This document shows, piece by piece, positions 25,613 to 37,479 of a stretch of 64,000 nt of DNA; positions within the stretch are counted from its first letter, which is position 1; every line of letters starts with the position of its first letter. The notes below the pieces were generated by a model. The model saw only the letters and a program-made list of their open reading frames with translations. It was not told where the DNA came from and did no database searches. The translations under genes and the position numbers were made by a program. The stretch is from CAIWHR01 sp963773195 (lineage in GTDB: Bacteria; Pseudomonadota; Gammaproteobacteria; Burkholderiales; Casimicrobiaceae), in NCBI GenBank assembly GCA_963773195.1, contig CAVZAE010000004.1, positions 496,001 through 560,000 on the forward strand, read 5' to 3'.

Positions 25613-26568
25613 GCCGCGTCCTCGTCCTTGTCGTTCTTCGCGGTGCGCATGAGGTGGATGAACACGTCCTCGAGGCCAGGTTCGACCGCCTCCCAGTGGT
25701 AGCGCGGATCGGCGCGGAACGGCGCGAGGTCCGCGTCGAGGCGGGCCCTGTCGCGGCCGATGACATGCAGTCGATCGCCGAACGCGGCGACCTGCTCGCA
25801 CGCGGGCAGCGCCCGCAGCTCGCTGGCAAGCGCCATCAGGTCGGGACCCTCGACCGCCCAGCCGACGAGCTTCTGGCTCGCGACCACTTCGGCGGCGGTG
25901 CCCTGAGCGAGCAACCGCCCATTCAGGATGTACGCGAGCTTGTGACAGCGCTCGGCCTCGTCCATGTAGTGCGTGCTGACGAGCACCGTGATGCCCGTCG
26001 ATGCAAAGGCGTGGAGCTCCTCCCAGAATTCGCGGCGCGCCTCGGGATCGACGCCAGCGGTGGGCTCGTCGAGCAGCAGGAGCTCGGGATCATGGAGCAG
26101 ACAGGCGGCGAGCGCGACACGCTGCTTCCAGCCGCCGGACAGCGTTCCGGCGAGTTGGTCGCCACGCTCGACCAAGCCCAGCCGGTCGAGCGCCGCGTCG
26201 ACGCGCGCCACGCGATCCGGGAGACCGTACATGCGCGCGATGAACGTCAGATTCTCGCGGATCGTCAGGTCCTCCCAGAACGAGAACCGCTGCGTCATGT
26301 AGCCCGCGCGACGCTTGATCTCCCACGACTGCGTGCGGATGTCGAAGCCCAGGCATGTGCCTTCGCCCGAATCCGGCGTGAGCAACCCGCAGAGCATGCG
26401 GATCGTCGTCGTCTTGCCGCTGCCGTTGGGGCCCAGGAAGCCGAAGATCTCGCCGCGCCGGACCGAGAGCGCAAGATCGCGGACGACGTGATGTTGGCCG
26501 AACGACTTGTTCAGGCCGCGCACGTCGATGACGACGTCCGGCGCCCCCGCAGCGAGCTCGGCACTCAC
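25609..26568 (-). CDS. ABC transporter ATP-binding protein (YbhF/YhiH-like half)
   Basis: 319 residues. Walker A is GPNGSGKTTT, the Q-loop is YMTQRFSFWEDLTI, the signature is LSGGWKQRVALAACLLHDP (LSGGW in place of LSGGQ), Walker B is LLLLDEPTAGVD, and the H-loop is STHYMDEAE. The C-terminal extension GLEDVFIHLM is typical of ABC-2 exporters. GTG at 26568 is fixed by a GTGA overlap with the HlyD-like gene; the frame stays open upstream inside that gene, but without homology. Confidence 0.92.
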   Translation of the reverse strand: MSAELAAGAPDVVIDVRGLNKSFGQHHVVRDLALSVRRGEIFGFLGPNGSGKTTTIRMLCGLLTPDSGEGTCLGFDIRTQSWEIKRRAGYMTQRFSFWEDLTIRENLTFIARMYGLPDRVARVDAALDRLGLVERGDQLAGTLSGGWKQRVALAACLLHDPELLLLDEPTAGVDPEARREFWEELHAFASTGITVLVSTHYMDEAERCHKLAYILNGRLLAQGTAAEVVASQKLVGWAVEGPDLMALASELRALPACEQVAAFGDRLHVIGRDRARLDADLAPFRADPRYHWEAVEPGLEDVFIHLMRTAKNDKDEDAA

Positions 26569-27551
26569 GGCACGGTCACGTCGACGGGCTGCCCCGGCTT
26601 CAGCTTCACCGCGTCGGCGCCCGCCGGCCGGGCTTCGACCAGGAACACGAGCTTCGCGCGGTTTTCCTTCGAATACAGAACGGGGGGCGTGAATTCGGCG
26701 CGGTTGGAAACGTAGTCGACCGTCGCGTTGATCGGCGTACCGCATCCATCGCAGCCCACCGTCACGTTGACGCCCGGGGCAATCCGCGAAAGCATCGACT
26801 CTGGCACGTAGAAGCGTGCCTTGACATTGCCGGGCGGCAGCAGGCTCACGACGGGGCTGCCCGCGGGCACGAAATCGCCAACATAATAGTACGTGTCATA
26901 CACCAGCGCGGCCGTCGGCGCCGCGACCGCGCGCTGGCTCAAGCGCCAGTCGCTTTGCGCGAGGACCTCGCGCGCGGCGCGCGCGTCGAACTCCGCCGCG
27001 CGGATCTCGTCGACGCGCGCCGGCAGCTTCATCGTCTGCACCGAGGCCTGCAGCTCGGCGACATGCGCCTCGTCACGCTTCAGCTGCGCGCGCGCGTCGT
27101 CGACCGCCGCGGCACTCACGAACTTGCTCGTGAAGAGCTCCTGCTGCCGCCTGAAGTTCGCAGCCGACAGGTCGCGCGCCGCGCGCGCCTGCGCGAGTTG
27201 CTGCGAGACGGCCTCGACTTCGGGCGGCCGCTTGCCGGTCTGCAGGTCGGCGAGCCGCGCCTCGGCACTCGCGAGCCGCTCGACGGCCTCGCGCCGCGCG
27301 GCGGTCTCGTTCTCGCGCTCGAGCGCGAACAGCGGCGCGCCCGCGGCGACCTGCGCGCCGCGCTTCACCGCAAGCTGCTGCAGGGTTCCCGCGAACGGCG
27401 CCGCGACCCGGAGATATTCGCCTTCGATATAGCCGGTGATCTGCGGCTCGCCGTTTCCAGCGCACGCCGAGAGCGCGAGCGCGGCGGCCGTGGGCCACAT
27501 CGACGCTGCGCGCGGCCTCCCCGGTTTCCTGTCGCGCCCGCACTCCTCCAT
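26565..27551 (-). CDS. HlyD-type periplasmic adaptor (lipoprotein-like)
   Basis: 328 residues from ATG 27551; an ATG at 27500 would begin directly at the lipoprotein-like signal (MWPTAAALALSAC). The membrane-fusion layout is clear: a first beta-barrel/lipoyl half (GEYLRVAAPFAGTLQQLAV), a long alpha-helical hairpin rich in Ala, Arg and Glu (about residues 90-210), a second lipoyl half (LVYDTYYYVGDFVPAGSPV) and a beta-barrel. It would link the ABC exporter to an outer-membrane channel, not encoded here. It is first in the operon. Confidence 0.88.
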   Translation of the reverse strand: MEECGRDRKPGRPRAASMWPTAAALALSACAGNGEPQITGYIEGEYLRVAAPFAGTLQQLAVKRGAQVAAGAPLFALERENETAARREAVERLASAEARLADLQTGKRPPEVEAVSQQLAQARAARDLSAANFRRQQELFTSKFVSAAAVDDARAQLKRDEAHVAELQASVQTMKLPARVDEIRAAEFDARAAREVLAQSDWRLSQRAVAAPTAALVYDTYYYVGDFVPAGSPVVSLLPPGNVKARFYVPESMLSRIAPGVNVTVGCDGCGTPINATVDYVSNRAEFTPPVLYSKENRAKLVFLVEARPAGADAVKLKPGQPVDVTVP

Positions 27552-27648
27552 GCGCAGCGAGCTTACCCAGTCGGATGCCAAATTGCCAGCCGCGCCCGGA
27601 GGCGACCGCTCGCGAACGGTACAATCGCGTGCGGGGAGCGCGACGAAC

Positions 27649-28701
27649 ATGAGTGATCCGGTCCAAGTCCGGGTTGCCGAGTACCCTTTCGAGTTCACTG
27701 GCCGGACCTCCGAGTATTTCCGGATCTGGGCAGTGAGCCTCTGCCTGTCGCTCGCGACGGTCGGCGTCTACTCGGCGTGGGGCAAGGTACGCAAGCGCCG
27801 TTATCTCTATGCGCATACGCGCCTCGCCGGATCCGGCTTCGACTATCGCGCGGCTCCGCTCGCCATCCTCAAGGGCCGCGCGATCGCGCTCGCGCTCTTC
27901 GGCGGCTTCGCGCTGGCCGGCCACGTCGTGCCGCAGGTCCAGCTCGCGCTTCTCGCCCTGCTCGCGCTGCTTGCGCCTTGGATTGTCGTGGCGTCATCGC
28001 GCTTCAACGCACGCAACTCCACGTATCGCAATGTGGCCTTCGCTTTCGACGGCACGGTGCGCGAGGCGGCGAAGGTCCTGCTGGGCTTCGGCGCGCTCGC
28101 CATCGTCACGCTGGGCCTGCTGTGGCCATGGTTCCGGATGCGCCGCGCGCGCTTCATCGTCGAGCGTCATCGCTTCGGCGCAACACCGTTCCGTGCCGAC
28201 CTGGTCGCGGGCGGATTCATCGTCGCCTACCTGCTGGCGGCGCTGGCGCTGATCGGCACGTTCGTCGTGACGGGAGTGGGCGCCGGCGTCGTGGCGTCGC
28301 TCGCGACCCGGGGCGAAGCCGTACCGAAAGCGCCTCCGGCGTTCGTCTTCTTCGGCCCGCTGCTCGTGATCTACGCCGCGTACCTGGTCGCGTTCGCCTA
28401 CCTGCGCGCGCGCGTGGGCAATCTCACGCTCAACGGAACGATCGTCGGGAGCGCGCGCTGTCGCAGCACGCTTCGCGCGCGCGACCTCGCGTTGCTTTAC
28501 ACGAGCAACGTCGTCGTCGTGCTCGCGACGCTCGGTCTCGCCGTGCCGTGGGTGACGATCCGGATGGCACGCTACCGCGCGCGGAAGCTTGCGCTCGAAG
28601 CGTCCGACCCGCTCGAGGCATTCGCTGCGGCACCCGGGCCCGCGGGAACCGCGACCGGCTCCGAAGTAAGCGATCTCTTCGACGTGGACGTCTCGCTGTG
28701 A
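27649..28701 (+). CDS. YjgN family (DUF898) inner-membrane protein
   Basis: 350 residues and about eight hydrophobic helices. The DUF898 N-terminus is present: FEFTGRTSEYFRIWAVSL, then TVGVYSAWGKVRKRRYLYAH. A repeat of the first half occurs in the second (GNLTLNGTIVG ... TLGLAVPWVTIRMARYRARK). Function not established in the family. The stop overlaps the GTG of the M48 protease gene (GTGA), a pairing known for DUF898 and M48 genes, which suggests joint membrane-protein quality control. Confidence 0.88.
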   Translation: MSDPVQVRVAEYPFEFTGRTSEYFRIWAVSLCLSLATVGVYSAWGKVRKRRYLYAHTRLAGSGFDYRAAPLAILKGRAIALALFGGFALAGHVVPQVQLALLALLALLAPWIVVASSRFNARNSTYRNVAFAFDGTVREAAKVLLGFGALAIVTLGLLWPWFRMRRARFIVERHRFGATPFRADLVAGGFIVAYLLAALALIGTFVVTGVGAGVVASLATRGEAVPKAPPAFVFFGPLLVIYAAYLVAFAYLRARVGNLTLNGTIVGSARCRSTLRARDLALLYTSNVVVVLATLGLAVPWVTIRMARYRARKLALEASDPLEAFAAAPGPAGTATGSEVSDLFDVDVSL

Positions 28702-29711
28702 TCGCATTCGACGGCGTATTCCACGACGGCCGAGTTGCCGATGCCGTTTCCGTGCGCGTCCTGGCGTACGACGACGAGCTCGTGCTGTCCGACGGCGCGA
28801 TCATCGGCCGCGCGTCGCGCGCCGCCGCCGTCGACGCACCGATTCCCGGCGTGCCGCGCACTCTGCGCTTCGCGGACGGATCCGCGATCGAGACGTCCAA
28901 CCATGCCGCCGTCGCTGCGCTGTGGCCGACCCGAGGGCGGCTCGCGCGTCTCGCCTGGGAGCTCGAATCGCGCTGGCCTGCGGTGATAACCAGTCTCGCC
29001 GTCATCGCCGCGGCCATCTGGCTCATCATCGCCGTGGTGCTCCCGCACGCCGCAGCTCCCGTCGCGAGACGAATCAGCCCGGAAGTCGACCGGTTCATCG
29101 GTCAGCAGACGCTCGCGACGCTCGACCGGACGGTCCTCAAGCCGACGGACCTCTCGCCGGACAAGCATCAGGCGCTCCGGAACATGTTCTACGATTTCGT
29201 CGCCGGCGAACCCGGAGCGGAACACTATTCGATCGTCTTCCGCCGGGCCGGCGCTCCGAACGCATTCGCGCTCCCCGGGGGGACGATTGTCGTCACCGAC
29301 GAGATGGTGCAGGCGGTTGGCAGCGACGACGAGCTTCGCGCGGTGATCGCACACGAAGTCGGCCACCAGCACGGGCGCCACGCGCTACGGCTGATGCTGC
29401 AGAACTCGGGGGTCGCCGTACTGTTGACGGCGATCGCGGGCGACGCAGTCGGCGTCACTTATCTCGCCGTTGCGCTGCCGTCGATGCTGCTGCAATCGAG
29501 CTACTCGCGCGAGTTCGAGACGGAGGCCGACGCCTACGCGTTCGCGCTGCTCAGGGACAAGGGGGTGTCGCCGCAGGTCTTCGCCGATATGCTGCGCCGC
29601 CTGGAAGCCGCCGAGCCGCGTGGGGCCAGCGAGGGTCGGGTAGGCCGCTATCTCGCGAGCCACCCGGCGACGGAGGAACGGATACGCCGCGCGGAAGAAG
29701 CGGCGCGCTAG
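28698..29711 (+). CDS. M48 family metalloprotease (membrane-anchored)
   Basis: 337 residues. The N-terminal roughly 75 residues are a small soluble domain, followed by one helix (AVITSLAVIAAAIWLIIAVVL) and a protease domain. The zinc site is AHEVGHQHGRH (HExxH), with the third ligand expected in REFETEADAYAF. It has the overall arrangement of peptidases of the Oma1/BepA group, with only one clear helix. GTG at 28698 is coupled to the DUF898 stop. It probably degrades or surveys envelope proteins. Confidence 0.9.
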   Translation: MIAFDGVFHDGRVADAVSVRVLAYDDELVLSDGAIIGRASRAAAVDAPIPGVPRTLRFADGSAIETSNHAAVAALWPTRGRLARLAWELESRWPAVITSLAVIAAAIWLIIAVVLPHAAAPVARRISPEVDRFIGQQTLATLDRTVLKPTDLSPDKHQALRNMFYDFVAGEPGAEHYSIVFRRAGAPNAFALPGGTIVVTDEMVQAVGSDDELRAVIAHEVGHQHGRHALRLMLQNSGVAVLLTAIAGDAVGVTYLAVALPSMLLQSSYSREFETEADAYAFALLRDKGVSPQVFADMLRRLEAAEPRGASEGRVGRYLASHPATEERIRRAEEAAR

Positions 29712-29714
29712 GGC

Positions 29715-30326
29715 CTAGAACAGCGAGCCGTACTTGACGCTGCAGCCGTACGGCGACGTCGTCGCGACCGTCACCGGCCGGCCGTCCATGACCTCCGTCA
29801 GCGCCGCGCGTACGTAGTTGTGGGCGAGCTTCGCGTCGGCCAGATTGGTCGTCCGGCGATCGTCGATGGCACCGTTGTAGATGACCGTTCCCGCGGGATT
29901 GATGACGAACATGTGGGGCGTCGTGCGCGCGGCGTAGGCACGGCCGGTCGCGCTCGTACCGTCGATCAGCGCGGCCTTGGGCGAGGCGCCCTTGCCTTCG
30001 AGCCATTGCGCCATCTGCGCCGGCGTCTTGTACTCGGCGTTGGCGGAGTTGGTCGAGTTGATCGAGAGCCAGACGACGTCGCGGGCGCCCCATTGCTTCT
30101 GCAGGTCCTGCATGTTGCCGCTGTTGTAGTGCTTGCGCACGAACGGGCATTCGGGATTCGTCCACTCGAGCACGACATACTTGCCGCGGTAGTCGGACAG
30201 CTGCACCGTCTTGCCCGCCGTGTCGGTGAGCGAGAACGCCGGGGCGGGTGCGCCGGGCGCCTGGGCGAAGACGGACGACGCCAGCAGCGCGGCGGCGAAC
30301 GGAAGGGACAGAGCGACGATGCGCAT
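29715..30326 (-). CDS. Secreted redoxin / AhpC-TSA family protein
   Basis: 203 residues with a cleavable signal (MRIVALSLPFAAALLASSVFAQ). The thioredoxin-like fold starts with PAFSLTDTAGKTVQLSDYRG and carries a single cysteine in EWTNPECPFVRKHYNSG, then TTPHMFVINPAGTVIYNGA. GGAGG lies five bases before the ATG at 30326. A second cysteine (PYGCSVKY) lies at the C-terminus, so it may work as a two-Cys enzyme. It lies 32 bases downstream of the dsbD-like gene, likely its electron donor in the periplasm. Confidence 0.9.
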   Translation of the reverse strand: MRIVALSLPFAAALLASSVFAQAPGAPAPAFSLTDTAGKTVQLSDYRGKYVVLEWTNPECPFVRKHYNSGNMQDLQKQWGARDVVWLSINSTNSANAEYKTPAQMAQWLEGKGASPKAALIDGTSATGRAYAARTTPHMFVINPAGTVIYNGAIDDRRTTNLADAKLAHNYVRAALTEVMDGRPVTVATTSPYGCSVKYGSLF

Positions 30327-30358
30327 GAACACCTCCAAATCGAACCTTCGAACTGTAC

Positions 30359-32489
30359 TCACAGCGTCCCCAGCGCGTCGAGCACGGTTTGCGCCTGCAG
30401 CACCTCGGGCAGCACGAGCGACGCCTTGCCCGGCCGGTGCAGCACGTAGACCGGGACACCGCTCCGGCCAAGCGCTGACAGCGCCTGTGTAATCGCGGGA
30501 TCGCGGCGCGTCCAGTCGGCGCGCACGAGGGCGACATTGCGCTGCGCGAATGCGGCCCGAACGACGTCGGCGTTGAGCGCGAGCCGCTTGTTGACCTGGC
30601 ACGTGACACACCAGGCCGCGGTGAAATCGACGAACACCGGGCGGCCGCTGGCCGCGAGCTCGGCTACGCGCGCCGGTGTGAATGGCGTCCAGCCGTCTTC
30701 GGCTACCGGCGCGACCGCACTGCGGCCCGGCGATTCGACCTCGCCCGTGAAAAGCGGCCACGCGACGAATGCGGCACCCGCAAGTGCTGCAGCTCCCACT
30801 ACACGCCATGGCCGCGCACCGCCGCCGCGCACGATTCGCCACGCCCACAACGCGAAGCCGATGCCGAGCAGTACGACGAACAGCCGCAACACCGCATCGT
30901 TGTCGCGCTGCGCTCCCAGCACCCACGCGAGCCAGATGACGGTCGCGTAGAGCGGAAACGCGAGCAACTCCTTCAAGCGCCCGAGCCACGGTCCGGGGCG
31001 CGGCAGTCGGCGCCGCCAGCCAGGGAACCACGCAAGAAGCACGTAGGGCAGCGCCATGCCGATGCCGAGCGCGACGAACACGACGAGCATCAGCGCGGTG
31101 CCGCCCGCGAGCGCGAAGCCGAGAGCGGCGCCCATGAACGGCGCCGTGCAGGGCGACGCAATGACGACCGCGAGCACGCCCGACCCGAACGCGTCGACGA
31201 CGCGGTTCTTCGACGACCACTGGGCGAGGCCTGCGGGCACGACCATGCCGAACTCGAACACGCCCGAGAGGTTCAACGCCAGCACGAAGAACAGGATGGC
31301 AAGCGCCGTGACCACCGACGGCGACTGAAGCTGGAAGCCCCAGCCCAGTTGCTCGCCGGCGGCACGCAGCACCGTGAGAACGAGGGCCAGCGCTACGAAC
31401 GTGAGGATGACGCCGCCTGCGAAGGCCAGCGCTTCGCGCTTCAGCGCGGCAGGCGCTTCGTCGTGCGTCGCGAACCCGAGCACCTTGAGCGAAAGCACCG
31501 GGAACACGCACGGCATCAGGTTGAGGATGAGACCGCCGACCAGCGCGAAGGCGATCGCCAGTGCGAGGTTCATGCCGTCGCCGGTCGGGGGCGGCGCGGA
31601 AACGTCGAGCGCCGGCGCCGCCGGAAGCCCAAGCCTTGCGCCCGCGGTGACGGCGCCATTGACCGCGACGTCGACCGTCGCCGCGCGCACGTCGCTCGAA
31701 AAACCGTTGGCGGCTGTCACGACGCCCGCGAGGTTGCCGAACGGGCCCGACAGCGTGCCGGCGACGGGCAACGTCAGCACATAGGCGCTGCCGTCGCGCG
31801 CGAGCGTCTGCGGCCTCGACGGCTCGATGCGGTCGATCGCATTCGCAAAAAAGCGGATCGCGCCCGGATCGGCCGTGCCCGCGGGCGGCGAGAGCTTTAA
31901 CGCGATCGTCGAACCGTGACCTTGCGCGCTCGCCTGCCAGCCCACGAGCGGTTGCGGCAGCGCGGCTTCCGCGGCGCCAATCGGTGCCGCCCCATCGCGG
32001 ATCGGGACCGGCATTGGTCGATACGGGCAGCGCGAGCGTGAGATCTGCGCCTTCCGGAATGCAGGTCTCGCGACAGACGAGCCAGTCGGCGCGCGCCGAT
32101 AGCGTGGCCGTCGATCCCGGCGCCAGCGACGGCGCGGCCTTCAATTCGACGAGGTGCAGCACCTCGTTCTCGTAGCCGTAGTTGAGCAGCGGTCCTGCGG
32201 GGAGCAGCCGCGGCGCCGGCCACTCGATCGGCCCCGCGGTGACGCCCGCGGGCAGCTTCCACTCGAGCGTCGTCGGCAGGCCGGAGTCGCCCGGGTTCCG
32301 CCAGTACGTGTGCCAGCCCTTGGCAATCGCCAAGCGCAGCGCAACCGTCAGCGGCTGGCCGGGAACGATCGCGGTCTTGGCCGCGACCAGCTCGGCCTCG
32401 ACGTGCTCGGTGCGCACCGGCGCTGCGAGTGCCGTGGTCGCGAGCACCAACGACGCGGCCGCGCAAAGCGCGCCGAGCGCCGACCTCAT
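30359..32489 (-). CDS. DsbD/ScsB-like thiol-disulfide reductase (frameshifted)
   Basis: Removal of one base near 32016 gives a 709-residue protein. It carries a signal peptide (MRSALGALCAAASLVLATTA), an N-terminal periplasmic domain with the cysteine pair LVCRETC, eight helices with LNLMPCVFPVLSLKVLGF and ASPCTAPFMGAALGFALAGG, and a C-terminal thioredoxin domain with AAWCVTCQVNK. It carries electrons from the cytoplasmic thioredoxin pool to periplasmic thiol proteins, probably including the redoxin encoded next. The break falls where ALPVSTN must shift to PVPIRDGAAPIGAA. The start is uncertain; 32513 is also possible. Confidence 0.85.
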
Positions 32490-32722
32490 CGAGCGCGAAA
32501 TATGACAGTCCATTGAATGAAGTTCGCCCCAACCCATTGGGTCGCGCGCCGCACCGATGGTTCCCGGGGCAAAGCCAGCGACGCCGCTATAATTCTACCG
32601 ACTCGCCGCCGCGGAGGCCTTCTGGGCGGGACCCTCGCCCGTCCGCCGCGCCACCTCGGCCGACCGGCGGTCGCCGCGCCAACCCTCGCCCCGCGAACAT
32701 CGGATCCTCCCCGGCGATTCCC

Positions 32723-33286
32723 GTGGAAGCATTCCTCGTATCGATGGGCGTGGTGGCGCTGGGCGAGATCGGCGACAAGACCCAGCTGCTCGCGCTCATG
32801 CTGTCGGTGCGGTTCCGTCGGCCGCTGCCGATCATCGCGGGCATCGTCATCGCAACGCTTGCGAACCACGCGCTCGCGGGCTGGCTCGGCAATCTGGCAC
32901 GCACGGCGCTGCCACCCGATGTGCTGCGCTGGGCCGTCGCGCTGTCGTTCTTCGCGGTCGCGCTGTGGGCGTTGAAGCCGGACACGCTCGACGACAGCGC
33001 CTCGCCGCCCGCCTCGCGCTGGGGTGTGTTCGGCGTCACCGCGGTTGCGTTCTTCCTGGCCGAGATCGGCGACAAGACACAGGTCGCGACGATGGTGCTC
33101 GCCGCCCGCTTCGATGCACTGCTGGCGGTGATTCTCGGCACGACGCTCGGCATGCTGATCGCCGACGTTCCCGTCGTCCTGATCGGCAAGTCGGCGTCGT
33201 CGCGCATTCCATTCAAGGCGTTGCGCATCGCCGCTGCGATCGTCTTCGCGGCGCTCGGCGTCCTCGCCCTGCTCGCGCCGGTATAA
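32723..33286 (+). CDS. Gdt1/TMEM165 (UPF0016) family cation transporter
   Basis: 187 residues with the two inverted family motifs, ALGEIGDKTQLLALML near the N-terminus and FLAEIGDKTQVATMVLA in the second half (ExGDKT twice), on six helices. Bacterial relatives export manganese. GTG at 32723 places the first motif 13 residues from the start, as usual. The upstream region was checked for a yybP-ykoY manganese riboswitch and none was recognised. It ends 8 bases before leuS. Confidence 0.92.
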   Translation: MEAFLVSMGVVALGEIGDKTQLLALMLSVRFRRPLPIIAGIVIATLANHALAGWLGNLARTALPPDVLRWAVALSFFAVALWALKPDTLDDSASPPASRWGVFGVTAVAFFLAEIGDKTQVATMVLAARFDALLAVILGTTLGMLIADVPVVLIGKSASSRIPFKALRIAAAIVFAALGVLALLAPV

Positions 33287-33294
33287 TCGACAGC

Positions 33295-35924
<2,630 letters not shown>

Positions 35925-35938
<14 letters not shown>

Positions 35939-36425
35939 GAGCTGGGCTGCGGTCGCGACGGTCGCGATGCTTGCGACCGCGTGCGGGTTTCATCTGCGCG
36001 GCGACGTCGCCTATCCGTTCCCGTCGATCATGCTCAAGTCGGCGACGCAGCAGCCGATCGTGACCGAGCTCCGCCGCAGCCTCGAGGGCTCGACCAGCAC
36101 GAAGCTGGTCGACAATCCGAAGGATGCGACGGTCACCCTCGACATCGCGAACGTCGTCGACGACAAGACCGTCCTGACACTGTCATCGGGCGGCCGCGTC
36201 AGCGAATACGCACTCACCAAGCGCGTGTCGTTCAGCCTCCGCGACAACGAGGGCCACGACTGGCTTCCCCCCGGCGAGATCGTGATCCGGCGGAGCTATA
36301 CCTTCAACGAATCCGAGGTGCTCGCGCGCGAGCACGAGGAAACGAAGACGCTGAAGGAGATGCAGACCGACGCGGCCCAGCAGATCCTGCGGCGCCTTCA
36401 ATCCGCGCGGAAGCCGCTCGCCTAG
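35925..36425 (+). CDS. lptE: LPS-assembly lipoprotein LptE
   Basis: 166 residues. An outer-membrane lipoprotein that plugs the LptD barrel and helps insert lipopolysaccharide. The signal is AVATVAMLATAC, followed by GFHLRGDVAYPFPSIMLKS, the family N-terminus. The mature region matches LptE length and ends with a helical stretch (KTLKEMQTDAAQQILRRLQ). The ATG overlaps the leuS stop by 14 bases, and holA follows after 8 bases, the usual betaproteobacterial leuS-lptE-holA order. Confidence 0.95.
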
Positions 36426-36433
36426 GCGGCCCA

Positions 36434-37459
36434 TTGAACGTCCGCCCGAACCAGCTTGCGGCGCAGCTCGCGCGCACTCTCGCGCCGGTCTACGTGGTCC
36501 ACGGCGACGAGCTCTTGCTCGCGCTCGAGGCCGGCGACACGATCCGCGCCGCCGCACGCACGGCCGGTTGTGAGGAGCGCGAGGTGCTGGTCGTCGAGCG
36601 CGGCTTCGACTGGGATGCATTCTTGGCGGCCAACGCGAATCTCGGGCTGTTCGGCTCGCGCAAGCTCGTCGATTTGCGCATTCCCGGCGGGAAGCCCGGA
36701 AGCGAGGGCGCGAGGGCGCTCGAGACATGCGGGCGGAACCCCAACCCCGACAGCGTGCTGCTCGTCACGCTGCCGCGGCTCGATCGGACCGCGCAGGCGT
36801 CGGCCTGGTTCACGGCGCTCGACGAAGCCGGCGTCGTCGTGGCCGTCTATCCACTCGAGCGCAACGAGTTGCCGGCTTGGATCGCGGCGCGGCTCGCGCG
36901 TCAGGGCCAGCGCGCCGACGACGAGACGCTCGCGCTCATCGCCGACCGCTGCGAAGGCAACCTGTTCGCCGCGCGCCAGGAAATCGAGAAGCTGGGTCTC
37001 CTCCTGCCCGCGGGCGCGATCGCGCGCGAGGACGTGCTGCGCGCCGTCACCGACGTAGCGCGCTTCGACGTGGCCGAGCTGTCGGCTGCGTGGCTCGGCG
37101 GCGACCCGGCGCGCACGCTGCACGTGATCGCCACGCTCGAAGCCGAGGGCGAGGGCTTGCCGCTCCTGCTCTGGCAGCTGGGTGAGGACCTGCACGCGCT
37201 GGCCGCCGTGCAGGACGCGATCGCCGGCGGAGCCCCGGCGACGGTCGCCGTCCGCAACGCGCGTGCCTGGGGCAAGCGGCAGGCGGCGCTCGAGCGCGCT
37301 GCCGCGCGCGTGCCCCCGGCGGCTGTCACGCCAATGCTGCGCGCACTCGCTCGCCTCGACGCGTTGTCGAAGGGACTCGGCGTGGGAAGCGCGTGGGACA
37401 ACCTGCGGACGCTTGCGCTCGAGCTCGCGGGCCGGCCTGCCGTGCCGCTGCCGGCCTGA
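36434..37459 (+). CDS. holA: DNA polymerase III subunit delta
   Basis: 341 residues. Part of the clamp loader that opens the beta clamp. The N-terminus MNVRPNQLAAQLARTLAPVY, then VVHGDELLLALEAGD, matches betaproteobacterial HolA. RQEIEKLGLLLP and VARFDVAELSAAWLGGDPAR are in domains II and III. TTG at 36434 is chosen by alignment with the family N-terminus and by its position 8 bases after lptE. A hairpin with a T-run follows. proA, the usual next gene in related genomes, is absent here. Confidence 0.93.
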   Translation: MNVRPNQLAAQLARTLAPVYVVHGDELLLALEAGDTIRAAARTAGCEEREVLVVERGFDWDAFLAANANLGLFGSRKLVDLRIPGGKPGSEGARALETCGRNPNPDSVLLVTLPRLDRTAQASAWFTALDEAGVVVAVYPLERNELPAWIAARLARQGQRADDETLALIADRCEGNLFAARQEIEKLGLLLPAGAIAREDVLRAVTDVARFDVAELSAAWLGGDPARTLHVIATLEAEGEGLPLLLWQLGEDLHALAAVQDAIAGGAPATVAVRNARAWGKRQAALERAAARVPPAAVTPMLRALARLDALSKGLGVGSAWDNLRTLALELAGRPAVPLPA

Positions 37460-37478
37460 GCCGGCACTTACGACTTTT
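37450..37478 (+). terminator. Terminator of the leuS-lptE-holA unit
   Basis: GCCGGC (37450-37455), loop CTGA, GCCGGC (37460-37465), followed by ACTTACGACTTTTT and a second T-run around 37483. The stem overlaps the holA stop codon. The stem is short but GC-only and the T-run is good for this genome. Confidence 0.6.
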
Positions 37479-37479
37479 T

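Noticed and set aside
32540..32722. yybP-ykoY manganese riboswitch before the Gdt1-type gene
   Set aside because: The conserved GGGGAGUAG-type core and its partner segment were not found. A TATAAT occurs at 32588-32593 but has no matching -35 box.
33282..33287. TATAAT just before leuS as a promoter for a leaderless transcript
   Set aside because: The bases form the Val codon and stop of the preceding gene, there is no -35 box, and leuS can be read from the upstream gene's transcript.
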